Assembly: GCF_000972845.2 (NCBI RefSeq) | Contig: NC_040033.1 | Span: forward strand, 5,422,241-5,486,240 | Direction of reading: 5' to 3' | From: Larimichthys crocea | Lineage: Eukaryota; Chordata; Actinopteri; Sciaenidae | DNA length: 64,000 nucleotides | Part shown: piece by piece, positions 12,601 through 23,446 of the stretch | Layout of the letters: each line of letters starts with the position of its first letter | How positions within the stretch are numbered: position 1 is the first letter of the stretch | Made by a program: the position numbers and the translations under genes | Notes under the pieces: generated by a model | The model's database searches: none | Told to the model about the DNA's origin: nothing | What the model saw: the letters and a program-made list of their open reading frames with translations, nothing else

Positions 12601-15600
12601 CACCTCTATTAAGAGACATAAATGTCCTTATCTATCATTCCTCAACCGGCGATAGGCGGGGAGAAAACATCCTGCTGTCGAGCGTCTCGGGGTATGTGCT
12701 GTTGTGCTGTGTTTGGCTGCACTCCTCAGTAGTAAACATTACGAGGCTGGGAAGTCTGGAAATGCAAACACATGCACATGAACCTCCGACTGATGGCAAT
12801 TTCTCGTCATGATTTACTCCTGAAAAATGAAGAAGGTCGATCATCGTGCAAAGCTGAAACTCCTCCATTCCATTCATCAAATTTTTTGGAAATTATTTTC
12901 TTGATTAATCATTTAATTGTCTATAAAATGGCTGAAAATAGTGAAAAATACCAATTTAATGAAGCGGGAACTAGATATTTTTTTGCTGTTTTTGCTCACA
13001 AATTATCATAATTTCCTATTGTTATTGTTATCTGTTAATTAACTAATTGCTTCAGCTCTAGACAAAAATAAATTTTGAAGAAAACTGTCTGGAGGAGAAT
13101 TTATATGAATAAATAAAATACTTGAAATAAAATTATCCTCGCAGGTTTATAGAGCTTAATAGAGGCTGACTAACATCATAAAACTTCACAGTAGAGGTGG
13201 ACCAAGCAGCAAAAAACTTAAGCCAAAAAACTGCAGTTCCTCAAACGTCCACTTGAGGCTGGCTCCAGAAGTGAGTCAGTCTCCATAAGTCCCCATGTTC
13301 AAATGTCCAACTTCACCTTAGAAATAAACATGTTTACAGCCTGGTACAAAAAACAATTTTGGTCTCTGTAGCTAATTTCCCCGTTCATGACAACTGTACT
13401 GAGGGGGGATTTATACAACTCACCTGTTCAGGTTATATTAAGGCTTAAAGTTATGCAGGATTATCAGTGTGGACGCTTTGATTGACAGGTAGGGGCCGTT
13501 ACTCATGGCTTGTTTGAGCAACCAGGCTTCATTCAACCCGCCTCAGGTCCAACCACGCTTCCCATTTTTGGATTAGCTGGAAGGTATAGTGGAGGCAGGA
13601 CTGCCACCTATGTTTTAAAAGGTGTCTATGGAGGTAGACTGATGAATCAGCCAGTACAGCTCAGCAAAACATGTTTTTAAGGTAATTTAGAAACAATTAA
13701 AACCTAACAGAAATATTTGTTTATGTCAGGTTTAACGGGCCTTGCATGTCTGTAAATGTTGAGGAACTTGCAAGAGACAGATTTTTAAAAGAAATCAAAG
13801 TCAGTGCAGCAGAGGTTGAGAAGTATCCTGACTTTCTAGCGCCTACATTTCCCGCAATGCACCTTGATCTCATCTATTTTTAGACCCTCCACACCTTCAC
13901 GTCACATCTCCCCAAACTCTCCAGCTCCTCCAGAACACTGGAGTACATGTTGGACGGCTCATCGCCGTCGCTTCATCCTCGGTTGACCTTCCACCGTCAG
14001 CACCTCGCGGCGGTGCTGAGTGACCCAGAACTGAGTTTGTGTGTCTTTACAGGGAGCGTGGGGAGGAAGTCTCCTCATGTCCAGGAGACACAGGTGGAAG
14101 CTGGACGGAGTCGAGAGGCAAGTGGCTTTTTCTTTTTAAATTAGTGTTGGAAGCTGACGAGGATTCAAAGTAACGAAGCGTTGGTTTGTCTTTGTTAACT
14201 TCAGAGCTAATTCAGTAACATGGAACCCGCACAAGATGATGTCCGTCCCTCTGCAGTGTTCAGCCCTGCTGGTCAGAGAGGAGGTAGGCCTCATCACATT
14301 TAACCAAAATCGGTGAATACTCTTCTTTTTCTTGTTGGGATAATCCTAAATATTCTGGCTCTGATTTCACAGGGTCTGATGCAGAACTGCAACCAGATGC
14401 ACGCCTGCTACCTCTTCCAGCAGGACAAGCACTACGACCTGTCCTACGACACCGGAGACAAAGCGCTGCAGTGTGGACGACACGTGGACATCTTCAAGCT
14501 GTGGCTCATGTGGAGAGCTAAGGTAACTTGAAAATCAGGCGGTTCTTTGAAACGCAGACTGATTTTGTTACGATAGACGCCCGAGATAGGAGTTTGCAGG
14601 GTTTTCTTTTGCTTATTTTGTGTTTTAACCACCATATTTTCATGCCTAATGTAAAAGTTGAAGTTTATTTTGTCTTCTATTCACGGAAATGTAAGTTCAA
14701 ATGCTCTTAGACTTCCTTAGATTGTATTTCTGCATTATTGTGTCCCTTCATTGTTGCTTTTCTGTGCATGAGTCTCAAGAAAATGCAAATTTTGGACGTT
14801 CTTGTGCAATTTTCCAGCAGAAAAATCAGATTTGTGTCTCTTTTTATCCACAAATTACCTTCAAAACCTCACAATCTTTTTCTTTGACAGGGCACCATTG
14901 GGTTCGAGGCTCAGATTGACAAGTGTCTGGAGCTGTCAGAGTACCTCTACAACAAGATCAAAGACCGAGAAGGCTACGAGATGGTCTTTGATGGGAAGGT
15001 ATGCCCGCATTTAACTTTCTCTCTCTGCAAACGTCATTCATCTGCAGCCAAAAGTGGCTACCATCAGTCCACGTCGCTTCTTTTGCCTCAGTGTATTCAG
15101 TGTCATTACGGGTGACTTGATTGGCACGCTGTGTGCTCTGGCTTTGTGTTGGATGAATGCCATTTTTACCTCTAGCTGCCAGTATAATGTGCTGCTATTA
15201 TGTTTAATGAATAGCATAACGGCCTGTAATTGCTCATATGCATATGAATAGCGTGGTGTCTGAAATATCCTCTCCTGAGCAAAGCTCCAGCGGCACAAAC
15301 ATACGCGGGTACGACCGAGTTATTAAGCTAAAAAATCTTTTGTATGACGAGTGCTTGGACACCCAGAGTCATTTATAGTGAAAGCTCTTTAATGTTTCAA
15401 GGCTTATTGTTTTCCCGCTGAGCCACAAAAGGGGCTAAGAGCATCATAACCCAGAGGGTGATGGGGAAAAAGCCAAGTCCTCTGGGCATCCGCCCAGGTG
15501 TTCACTTGTCTGCAATCCCATTGAGCCATTACATCAATCTGATGTTGAATATACTACGGCTGAACCAGCCCCGGCTGTATAAACGAGGCCGGTGTGCATG

Positions 15601-18600
15601 GCTAGTCAGCCGTTGGTAATGAATGTCTCAGGCAGGGCCTCATATTCCAAAAAAAAATCGAGTCGGGCTTTTAGGCGGATAGAGAGTCGAAGAAGGAGGC
15701 AAGATAACCGATGTTGGGAATGCTTAATGGATTTCCTTTTAGTGCTGAACAGAGTTTGGTGAAATGGACGGGTTAGGATTACCTTTTATTTTGAGGTATT
15801 TGTAGTAGTATACCTATAGTACTTATAGGTATGTGTAGTACTTGTGTGTGGGACTGCATGCTGTGTTTGAAATTGGTACATCAATAATCATATTTTTTAC
15901 AAAATAATATCAATTAATCAGGCTGATGTTGATATTAATTAACTGTCATGTTTACATGTGGAAAAAACCTCTTGTTGTTGCCAGAATTTTACCGTAATAA
16001 ATACGATAAAACTTTCTCTAACATTTACGGTAAAAGGATATTAGTACTGTTGATTTCACATTTAATGTTGGTGTTTTATTCCATAGTTTAGCGTATAGGG
16101 ACAAGTTTATTTTCATCAAAAGAATTGTCATATAATTGTCATGAAAATACAGTATAAAAGAATAGTTTGTCATGAAATATCAGTGTTTTACTGCACAATT
16201 AACAGTCTCTAATAGAAAATATTACTTTATTCTGTAAAAATGCAGTACAAATAAAGTTTTTGCCAGGAAATGTGTAATTATAGAACTAATATTGTATAAA
16301 TGTGATGTTATTATAGCGTCTCCTAAATCATTCTGACGGTCTAAATCTTCATTACTTTTTATTTATTTCATTTTTTTGCAGCTCAGTACATCATAAATAT
16401 ACATTTTTAATACATCACTACAATGTTGGCAGCTTATTTACACATCCAGTCCAGCAGAGTAACATTAGCATTCAGTTGAGGTTTTGTTTCTGACCACCCA
16501 ACAAATATTCGCTCCACTTTGAGCTCTGTTTTGGTCTCCACCAACTCCTGAGGGAATATCTGGCCCTTTGTCTTGTTAGCTGTTAAATACTCTGATGAGA
16601 GACTAAATCAAAACAGTAAAGTTGTGGGAAGCAAAAACAGCTGAAAGATGCAAAAATGCTCATTTGATTTTGTGGCCAACATAGTTTCTAGTTTCCTAAA
16701 GTCACATTAAAGCTATAAGCTAAAATTAAAATGAGACAAGCCTCCGGCGCCAAAGAAAGGACATCTGTAAGCCCGTCACGTTGTGGATTCAGACTCTTTA
16801 AAAAACACTGATATCTTAATGAAACAACAGTCATATTGAATTATTTCCCATCCTTAAGTGTGCATGTTTTGCCATCGGTTTATTCCTAACTCTCTCTCTC
16901 TCTCTCTTTCTCTCTGTGTGTTCTCACAGCCTCAGCACACCAACGTCTGCTTCTGGTACCTCCCTCCTGGGATCCGCTACATGGAGGACAAAGAGGAGAG
17001 GAAGAAACACTTGCACAAGGTGTGTGAGCCCGAGATAAGAAGCCCGAGTATAATATCTAACAAAAAAAAAAACACCTTTCGCTGCACTTTTCATTTGCCC
17101 TACAAGCCTTGTCGTTACTATCCAGCTTGACCATCACGTGTCCTCATTAGGGACAACATGGATTAAAAAAATACATATGCACATGAAGGTATACTTTGTA
17201 AACTGTGTCTTTAAATATCACGGAGGAAAGGGTGTCACACGGAGCGAGGCCATTCAGTTAGCTAAAGTGTCGGGCCATTGAGAGGGTCCCACAGCAGCAG
17301 GGGGCTACTAATTGACAATTAGGACAAACAGATGGTGTACGTGCCAGCCATACAAAAAGCTCTGCTCTCTTTTTGTGCCGTAAAAACCATCAGCCATAAA
17401 TCATTTCCACGTTTGTCATGACGACATAAAAAAAATAAAAAAACACACAGTGGATATGCTTCACTGTGTTTGGCCAGGTCGCCTTTTTTCCACACACACA
17501 CACACACTCTGACACTAAAGATTGAGGCATGATGTAATGAAAAAAAAACTGAAGGAGCCTTCCTCAGTTTCCACTTAATGACTGGAAAATCATCAAAAGA
17601 CTTGATTTGACGGGAATCTGCAGCAGCCTGATTGATTATTTTACAGAAGAAAGTGTGCGCAGGCTTTGCCAACTGCAAACGGTGGACACCTGCAAGAGAT
17701 TTACAGGCAATGACTGATTATGTGATGAGAACTACAGGACCAGCAGCAGACTGCGGTATTTATGTAAGACCAGTTAGTGGAAGAAGTACTCAGGAGTACA
17801 GTAGTTCAGTACCTATCATCACCGTGTGGGCCTCTGTAGGCTGCACAACGAGCTGCTCTAACAGGCTTAAAATCATAGAAGTGACACTGAAATCAACTGC
17901 AACTCGTTTGAGGCGAGTCTATTTCAATTTTTCAACTTAAAACCCCTCAGATTTATTAAAGTTCTTGCTATATTATGCTGCACGTCGACGGTACCGATGA
18001 GTCACTGTTAACTTAAGCCCTTAAACCTTAGCTGCAAATTATGAAACCCATGCATATCCCCGGAAGATAGAAAACATCAGCAGCATATATATATATATAT
18101 ATATATATATGTATTTTCCGGACTATAGAGCATACCTCAATATAAACTAAGTTTTAAAAATAAAATAAAATAATTACATTGGACTGGACAGCTTGATATT
18201 GCAGTTTGTCTCAGCGTTTAGTAGTTTTTTGGTAAATTAATCAATCAAAGGACATAAAAAAAAAGCACTACAACCAACTACAACCATCAGCTTCACTGCT
18301 TCTGTAGTTATTGTCTTTCTTATTTCCGAATTGTCCCATAATATTTACAAAAATGACAAATGCTAGCCCTAAATCTAATCAGAGACACGCGTTTTGAGAT
18401 GTTTTCTCCTCGGCACAATGTGTTCACGCGTTGGTTGTTGGACAAATCGAGGAGTGAGTTTCTAACTTGTAATTGAATCTGCCACAGCTCATCACAGCAC
18501 AGAATCCACACTGTGCACAAAATAAATGACTGTCACCGCTTTGCTCCCCGAGATAACCTCCTCGACTTGGCAGCAGCAGCCAAGAGTGCCGTGGTGTCCC

Positions 18601-19364
18601 CACAGACACCGGCTGGTGTCAGATTTAGCTGTCAGACCGGGTGGGAGATAATGGACTACACGGACCCGGATCTGAAGAGTCTGAGGAGAAAATGGAAGTT
18701 GTTCAGTGGCTGAAAAAGAAAACAAATAAAAGAAAAAACAGAGAGAAAAACAAATTAAAATGGCATGTGCAGGGTCAGGAGAGGTCATCATTGGTCACTT
18801 TTTACAAAATGTAAACACCTCCTTAAAAAAGCAGCATTTTTAATTTATGTGTACTTAGTTTGAATTATGTTATTATTGCAGAGTCACGCTCAACATTTCA
18901 GACTTTTAAAATCAATTAATTACTGCCAGCAGAGTTCAAACTGCATTGTTCTAACCTCTGGCAGTTTTTTAATGAGAAAATTAACGAGTAAACAACATTA
19001 AAAATTAAGGATTGATTAATAAAGACACTTGAGTGTGCAAGGACGGATTTAATAACAAAAAAAATGTCAAACTATTGCATGTGTAGTCCACTTCGAGAAA
19101 CTTCGAGAGCTGCAACTGCTAACTAAAATCTGGACACGCTCTCTCTGAAAGCGCTCATAACTCATCTTATTCTCATATCGGATCTTTCAGGTGGCTCCGG
19201 TGATTAAGGCCAGGATGATGGAGTATGGCACAACCATGGTCAGCTACCAACCACAGGGGGACAAGGTCAACTTTTTCCGCATGGTGATCTCGAATCCCGC
19301 TGCTACCTTCGAGGACATCGACTTTCTTATTGAGGAGATTGAGCGACTGGGCCAAGATCTATAA
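5745..19364 (+). CDS. gad2: Glutamate decarboxylase 2 (GAD65), complete
   Basis: PLP-dependent enzyme converting L-glutamate to GABA and CO2 at inhibitory presynaptic terminals. The 16 coding exons are 5745-5820, 6072-6134, 6278-6424, 7014-7247, 8303-8393, 9105-9217, 9731-9846, 10597-10676, 11960-12014, 12124-12240, 14053-14117, 14205-14283, 14373-14522, 14891-14998, 16930-17019 and 19191-19364. They sum to 1758 nt, i.e. 585 codons plus TAA, equal to human GAD65 as I recall it. The N-terminus [11 protein letters not shown] and Cys30/Cys46 match the GAD65 membrane-anchoring, palmitoylated region, which GAD67 lacks in this form. The PLP lysine is in NPHK, with Lys at residue 396. The loop [20 protein letters not shown] is of GAD65 type. 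The C-terminus reads [10 protein letters not shown]. The start is the first ATG that gives this N-terminus. Oddities: a GC-AG intron after exon 11 and unusual residues next to the cofactor motifs, reported as findings. Confidence 0.97.
6278..6424 (+). CDS. gad2: gad2 coding exon 3, Cys cluster and microsatellite-linked donor
   Basis: Encodes [20 protein letters not shown] and then the Cys cluster [13 protein letters not shown], aligned with the human ACACDQKPCSCSK segment. The 5' splice site (gtacac) is the first six bases of a long AC microsatellite, so the intron begins inside the repeat. Confidence 0.93.
6427..6466 (+). repeat. (AC)n microsatellite at the gad2 exon 3 donor
   Basis: Twenty perfect AC units starting two bases after the exon 3/intron 3 border. 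The length is likely polymorphic. Confidence 0.95.
9639..9677 (+). repeat. (CAT)n microsatellite before gad2 exon 7
   Basis: Thirteen perfect CAT units ending 53 bp before the exon 7 acceptor (exon start 9731), so the repeat lies in or near the branch-point region. Confidence 0.95.
9731..9846 (+). CDS. gad2: gad2 coding exon 7
   Basis: Encodes [20 protein letters not shown] and then [19 protein letters not shown]. It carries part of the substrate/cofactor pocket conserved in group II decarboxylases and is flanked by a CAT repeat upstream and a GT repeat (9884-9911) downstream. Confidence 0.93.
9884..9911 (+). repeat. (GT)n microsatellite in gad2 intron 7
   Basis: Run of GT dinucleotides starting 38 bp after the exon 7 donor. 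GT-rich intronic runs near donors can bind splicing factors (general knowledge; no effect shown here). Confidence 0.9.
11058..11333. mobile_element. MITE-like element with terminal inverted repeats, gad2 intron 8
   Basis: Begins TTAAAGGTCCAGTGTGTAGG and ends CTTAAACACTGGACCTTTAA, imperfect terminal inverted repeats around about 276 bp without coding capacity. The outer TTAA could be a target-site duplication. It resembles a short non-autonomous DNA transposon family I recall as common in spiny-rayed fish; the family name is not assigned. Confidence 0.75.
12124..12240 (+). CDS. gad2: gad2 coding exon 10, PLP-binding Asp
   Basis: Encodes [20 protein letters not shown], continuing to KYNIWMHVD. 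The final Asp (residue 364) is the family residue that pairs with the PLP ring nitrogen. The next residues come from exon 11, so the HVD-AAWGG signature is split by an intron. Confidence 0.93.
13222..13550 (+). repeat. Interspersed repeat, copy 1 (gad2 intron 10)
   Basis: About 330 bp sharing long near-identical blocks with 42790-43092, for example CTGCAGTTCCTCAAACGTCC, TGAGTCAGTCTCCATAAGTC and AGCTAATTTCCCCGTTCATG. Both copies have the same orientation. It matches a high-copy fish repeat I recognise by pattern; no coding capacity is seen. Confidence 0.8.
14053..14117 (+). CDS. gad2: gad2 coding exon 11, followed by a GC donor
   Basis: Encodes [20 protein letters not shown] then ER, in phase with exons 10 and 12. 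The donor is AG|gcaagt, a non-canonical GC 5' splice site; no GT nearby keeps the frame. The human sequence at the start of this segment is AAWGGG, so two residues beside the cofactor Asp differ. Confidence 0.9.
14205..14283 (+). CDS. gad2: gad2 coding exon 12, catalytic PLP lysine
   Basis: Encodes [20 protein letters not shown] then ALLVREE. The Lys in NPHK (residue 396 by summed exon length) forms the Schiff base with PLP. The human motif continues MMGV; here it is MMSV. Confidence 0.93.
14373..14522 (+). CDS. gad2: gad2 coding exon 13, catalytic loop
   Basis: Encodes [20 protein letters not shown] and then [19 protein letters not shown]. This is the flexible loop that differs between GAD65 and GAD67 and governs cofactor loss. 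The QQDKHYDL form is GAD65-like, whereas GAD67 has QPDKQYDV. Confidence 0.94.
15970..16280. repeat. AT-rich probable interspersed repeat, gad2 intron 14
   Basis: Contains repeated 'acggta', 'cagtataaa' and 'taatagaaaatatta' type words similar in character to the AT-rich block at 52880-53240. It resembles a degenerate fish repeat by composition only, hence low confidence. Confidence 0.35.
16502..16552 (-). repeat. Repeat fragment shared in inverted orientation with 33667-33720
   Basis: Read on the minus strand, this segment matches 33667-33720 over the words GTGGAGACCAAAA, CAGAGCT and GAATATT. It is a piece of a dispersed fish repeat in gad2 intron 14; the full element limits are unclear and probably extend to about 16430-16600. 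Confidence 0.65.
18084..18110 (+). repeat. (AT)n microsatellite, gad2 intron 15
   Basis: Run of alternating TA/AT about 27 bp long. Confidence 0.9.
19191..19364 (+). CDS. gad2: gad2 terminal coding exon
   Basis: The acceptor gatctttcag is followed by [20 protein letters not shown], then [15 protein letters not shown] and the C-terminus [14 protein letters not shown] (TAA 19362-19364). This is nearly identical to the human GAD65 C-terminus. Confidence 0.95.
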   Translation: MAPVIKARMMEYGTTMVSYQPQGDKVNFFRMVISNPAATFEDIDFLIEEIERLGQDL

Positions 19365-20231
19365 GACTCATCTGACCAAATCCTCCTGTACTTTTCCCCC
19401 TTGACGGATGAATTGTTTGTCGTGAATGTACTGGTAAACTTTTATTTTCTCTCTCTCTCTCTCTCTTTCCTCCAAAGTCAAATATTTAAGAGTATATTTG
19501 AAGAAAAAAAAAAGAAGATATATCCATATATTATGTATTGTAGCTTTGCCGTGGGCTAACTTGGTCCAAAGCTATGTAAAAGTGCTTCTGTCTGCCTTTT
19601 CCTATAGTGTAGTAGATCCCAGAGTAGTGCAAGTGACGTAACTTTACATGTACTTTTTGTGAAATGAAACGCTTGTGCAATAGGGTCGATGAGGAAGAGT
19701 TTATTTTTCAATCATTTCTCACGCCGAGTATGTTGTTAAGTGCCAAACGTGGTCGTGTTCTGTTGTAAACTTTACATTTTAAAACTTAAACAACGACAAA
19801 AAAAGCACTTCACCTTACCTCAGCTTAATCAACTGCCTTTACATCTGCGCACCTGAAGCAGTGATTCTGGCCAACATCGTCTAAACAAGTATCCCAACCA
19901 CACAGCAGGCCATCGTAGAAATAAGGAAGAAATATACAGATATATATATTAAACATTCACGAAGGCGCGTTGGTCCATCATTAACAGCTTACGATGCTAA
20001 TTTAATGTCGTTGCTTCTTGACACTTTCTACTCTTTTTACACACACACACTTCTTTCTATTGTGTATTTAAGGTGGTGAAGGCTTCCATTTCCAAACCGG
20101 ACTGTATATTTAGCTGTGCTGAGTGTGCTTTACATGTTATAGTGATGAATAACCAACATTTCACAGGTGACGTAAAGTTGTAATCCTTAAAGTTGTCTTC
20201 GTGTCAGACCCATTGAAAGTATTTTGTAGTC

Positions 20232-20292
20232 CAAGAAGGTTAAATCTGGGAAGGTTAAAGATGTTTCACAGAGTCCAGATTTAACCTTCTTG
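20232..20292. repeat. Perfect 18-bp inverted repeat (stem-loop 1)
   Basis: Arms 20232-20249 (CAAGAAGGTTAAATCTGG) and 20275-20292 are exact reverse complements with a 25-base loop. It lies in the probable gad2 3' UTR. Confidence 0.9.
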
Positions 20293-20325
20293 AAGAAAGA
20301 TGACCTGAAAACCTTCACAGACTCG

Positions 20326-20504
20326 TTTATATTAGCTTTAATTGTTATTGGCGGACCCAGCCACAGGCAATTAAAGCTAATATAAATTAAGAATCTCAAT
20401 TTTTCTCCCTAAGTTTCTCATTTTTGCTACGATTCAATGGTCATTAAAAGTATTTTGCTGTTTTTAATCTATATTAGCTTTAATTGATAGTGGCAGGGTC
20501 CGCC
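20326..20504. repeat. Nested inverted repeats (stem-loop 2 and competing longer stem)
   Basis: Arms 20326-20344 and 20368-20386 are perfect 19-bp reverse complements (TTTATATTAGCTTTAATTG) with a 23-base loop. A further copy at 20470-20504 is the reverse complement of 20350-20384 at 31 of 35 positions, so the middle arm can pair either upstream or downstream. Confidence 0.85.
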
Positions 20505-23440
20505 GCTCTCACTTGGAAGTTCAAATTGCATCAACCAACACAGAGAGAATGCACAGGAAGCAATGCATACATATATTATATTTTGTTTGACCTAATGAAT
20601 CAAATTCTGATAATCTGAAGCATCATGTGGTTGTGGCACTTTAAAACACGTATTAATTATGTTAAATTTAATTAATCAGCTTGTTTTTGGTAGTGATTTG
20701 TAGGAGGTAAGGCTGGATTACCAAGTGGGCAAAACTGCCAAAGGGCCCCTGACTTTGAGGGTTCACAAAAGCCCTAAAATTCACTCCATGTCAACTGGTT
20801 TTAGTAATCTGATTACTTACTAAAGAACAAAATCGACAGGCTGTGTGTTTCTAGATAATCTTGTGGCCAGACAAGTAAATTCTCCACCTATGGGCTGACT
20901 GATGAGGTTAATCCAGCCATGAACTAGACTGAAATTTTAAGAATTATAACTTTAAAGTTGTAAACCGCTCACCTACAGCACCATAGTGTGAGGGACTATT
21001 TGTCAGTGGTGTTTTCTTTTTGTTGTTGTTTTTGGGATGAGCACTTAATGAAAGATTGAGGATCTTTAAAGAAAAAAGAAAAAACTGGGAACGGGGCAAT
21101 AACGGTGTTACGCCTGAATATAGGAACCTCACCTGATTTGCAGCTACTGTATACCTGACATCACTTGCACTAAATCATTGAGGGACGACGAGCATCCCTT
21201 TAGCATTGCAACTGAGATTTCTCCTTTATTAATTCACAAGCAATATTCGAGTATGGGTCCAATCTATATATATATATATAGATATACATAAATATAAATA
21301 TATATACCCTGCAAAATATCTAAAAGAAAACAGTGAATTCAAGTGTACAATAGTTAACGATAATCAAGTTTCCTACTACGCACAGTAGTTAGCACAAAAA
21401 TTTAAAAAACCTAAATAAAAACATGCTTACTGTAGGCGGGTTTAGTCGACGGGACGTGAACCCTGAGTTAACGCGCAGAGGTTCTGTAGCATTTCCATTA
21501 GATCGAGTTAGAAAAGCACAATTTGCTCAACATGGTCGGTCAGTGTACAATCACTTTTGATCATAGATTGTAAATAGTATTTCAAGATGTCCTAAGTACA
21601 TATCTTTGTGTATACATAAGTGTATATAAGACGTATAACCAGAGACTATTTGTGAGGTAAAGTTATTCATATTTTCTCTATCTCCAATATAGATTACCTG
21701 TATTTTCATCCTGTTAGTCCAAAAAGGCTTTTTCCCGCTCTCTCCCCTCCCTGTGTGTATGTACTGTATGTCAGATACTTGACTCGGTTTGTGACTCTTA
21801 TAGCTATTTCAAAGAAAAACGTGCATCAGGGACTGGCTTTAAAAAAAACAAAAAAAAAAACGAAATTTGACAGATTTCACCTTGAAATATTCCACGAGTC
21901 CTCGCTCAGACAAAGACGAAAAAGACGGAGACTCCGGCGTTGTGTTTGTGGATTTTGGAAAAACGAATATGCAAAGCCATTTTGACTCTGAAGCACTGTG
22001 TTTTTTGTGCACAAGTGATACTTGACGGTATGTGCCAACGTGTACCTTAGTGTGTTTGTAACTGTGTTGCCTTAGTATTATCAATTTTGCCAGTATTGTC
22101 TAGTTTTCCTCCGGAGAAAAAAGGGGAGGTTGTGCACTTTAGAGTATACACATGACCTAAATAACGTGCAATGTCCAATGGTTGTTCATAAGTTGATGTA
22201 AAACAAAAAAGAAAAAAGAAAAAATGTAACTAAAGCTCTCTGGTCTGAATGTGACATGAATCAAAGGGTCTGTTTGAAATGAAATGAATTTCTTTGCCAG
22301 TTTCTCGATGATAAAACGCTTCTTGTTTAACTTGTCTTAACATCCCAACAAAACAGAGAGGACCCTTGCAGCTTGAAGTACTTTTTAAGATTCATTGCTC
22401 CCAGATTTAAAAAATTGGCGTACACACTGTGACACGGACGACATCAGATTTATTACAGCGACAAAGGAATCTCACTGTGGTAGTCTTGGAAAGCCGGACG
22501 TCTCGTTCCTCTTGCTGCTGCTGCTAGACTTGCTTCCTTTGCACGTGCATGCGATGCCTTGCCTATCCAGCTTGTTTGATATACGGTCTCCTATATATCT
22601 GTTTCTATATATATACATATATATACATATATACAGTATGTGTAGCTCCTGTAATTAGCTTTAGTGTCCAATGTATAGCTTAGCCTGTAGATTAGTGCAC
22701 TGTCGCTCTGGCCTTTACATGTGATCTCTGTGTCTTGGGCTTCCTGTAAAGTTTCTCCGTGCCGCAAAGCATGCTGACCTCGCCGAGCATTGTATTCCTC
22801 TCCGCGCTTGATCTGACTATCTCTATCCTCCGTCTTTCTCTTCTGCTTGAAGACTGTCGCAGCTCTGAACGTAGAGTATTATATCTATATGTGTAGTCCC
22901 TCAGCATGTCTCTCTCTCTTTCTTGAAAGCTTCTCTTCTGCTCTGCACCTGTAACCTTTTTCTCTCTTTCTCTTCCGCTTCGCCCTCTCTGGTAGCAGTG
23001 ACGACATTGTCCTCGTAGCTTTCCTCCTTTAAAACCGTTTCTCGGCTACCCGGCTGTCATTCTGTTTGTACGTCTGAGGCGGTATGTTGACTCGTGTCAT
23101 GGTGCCGTAACGTCCACGCTCCTGATTTTCTTTGTCTCGCCAAGGCCCTCGACTCTACGGGATGTACACGAGAATTTAGATTTGATTGTCCAAATACTTG
23201 TCCAATGCAAGTGTTGTTAGCCTTTAACACGAGAGTATAAAACATAAAAATATACCCTGGTTTCTTGCTTACAGGATATACAGTTTGTTTTTGAGAATTT
23301 AAACCCCCTAGTACTCTGAGTGCAGTTCATTTTCACTGAATATGGTGCAATTTTGAATCATATATTCTGCAAACTTCTGTGCTAGCTTCTCTCAAAACGT
23401 TCATTTGTCCTGAAATATATGTTACTATCGGGAAAATAGA

Positions 23441-23446
23441 AATAAA
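23441..23446 (+). terminator. Candidate distal gad2 poly(A) signal
   Basis: AATAAA followed within 30-60 bases by a GU/U-rich run (tgttctttgttcttctttg), the classical cleavage and polyadenylation arrangement. Confidence 0.45.

Noticed and set aside
15810..15832. Small 9-bp inverted repeat (ATACCTATA and its complement)
   Set aside because: Too short and AT-rich to separate from chance in an intron.
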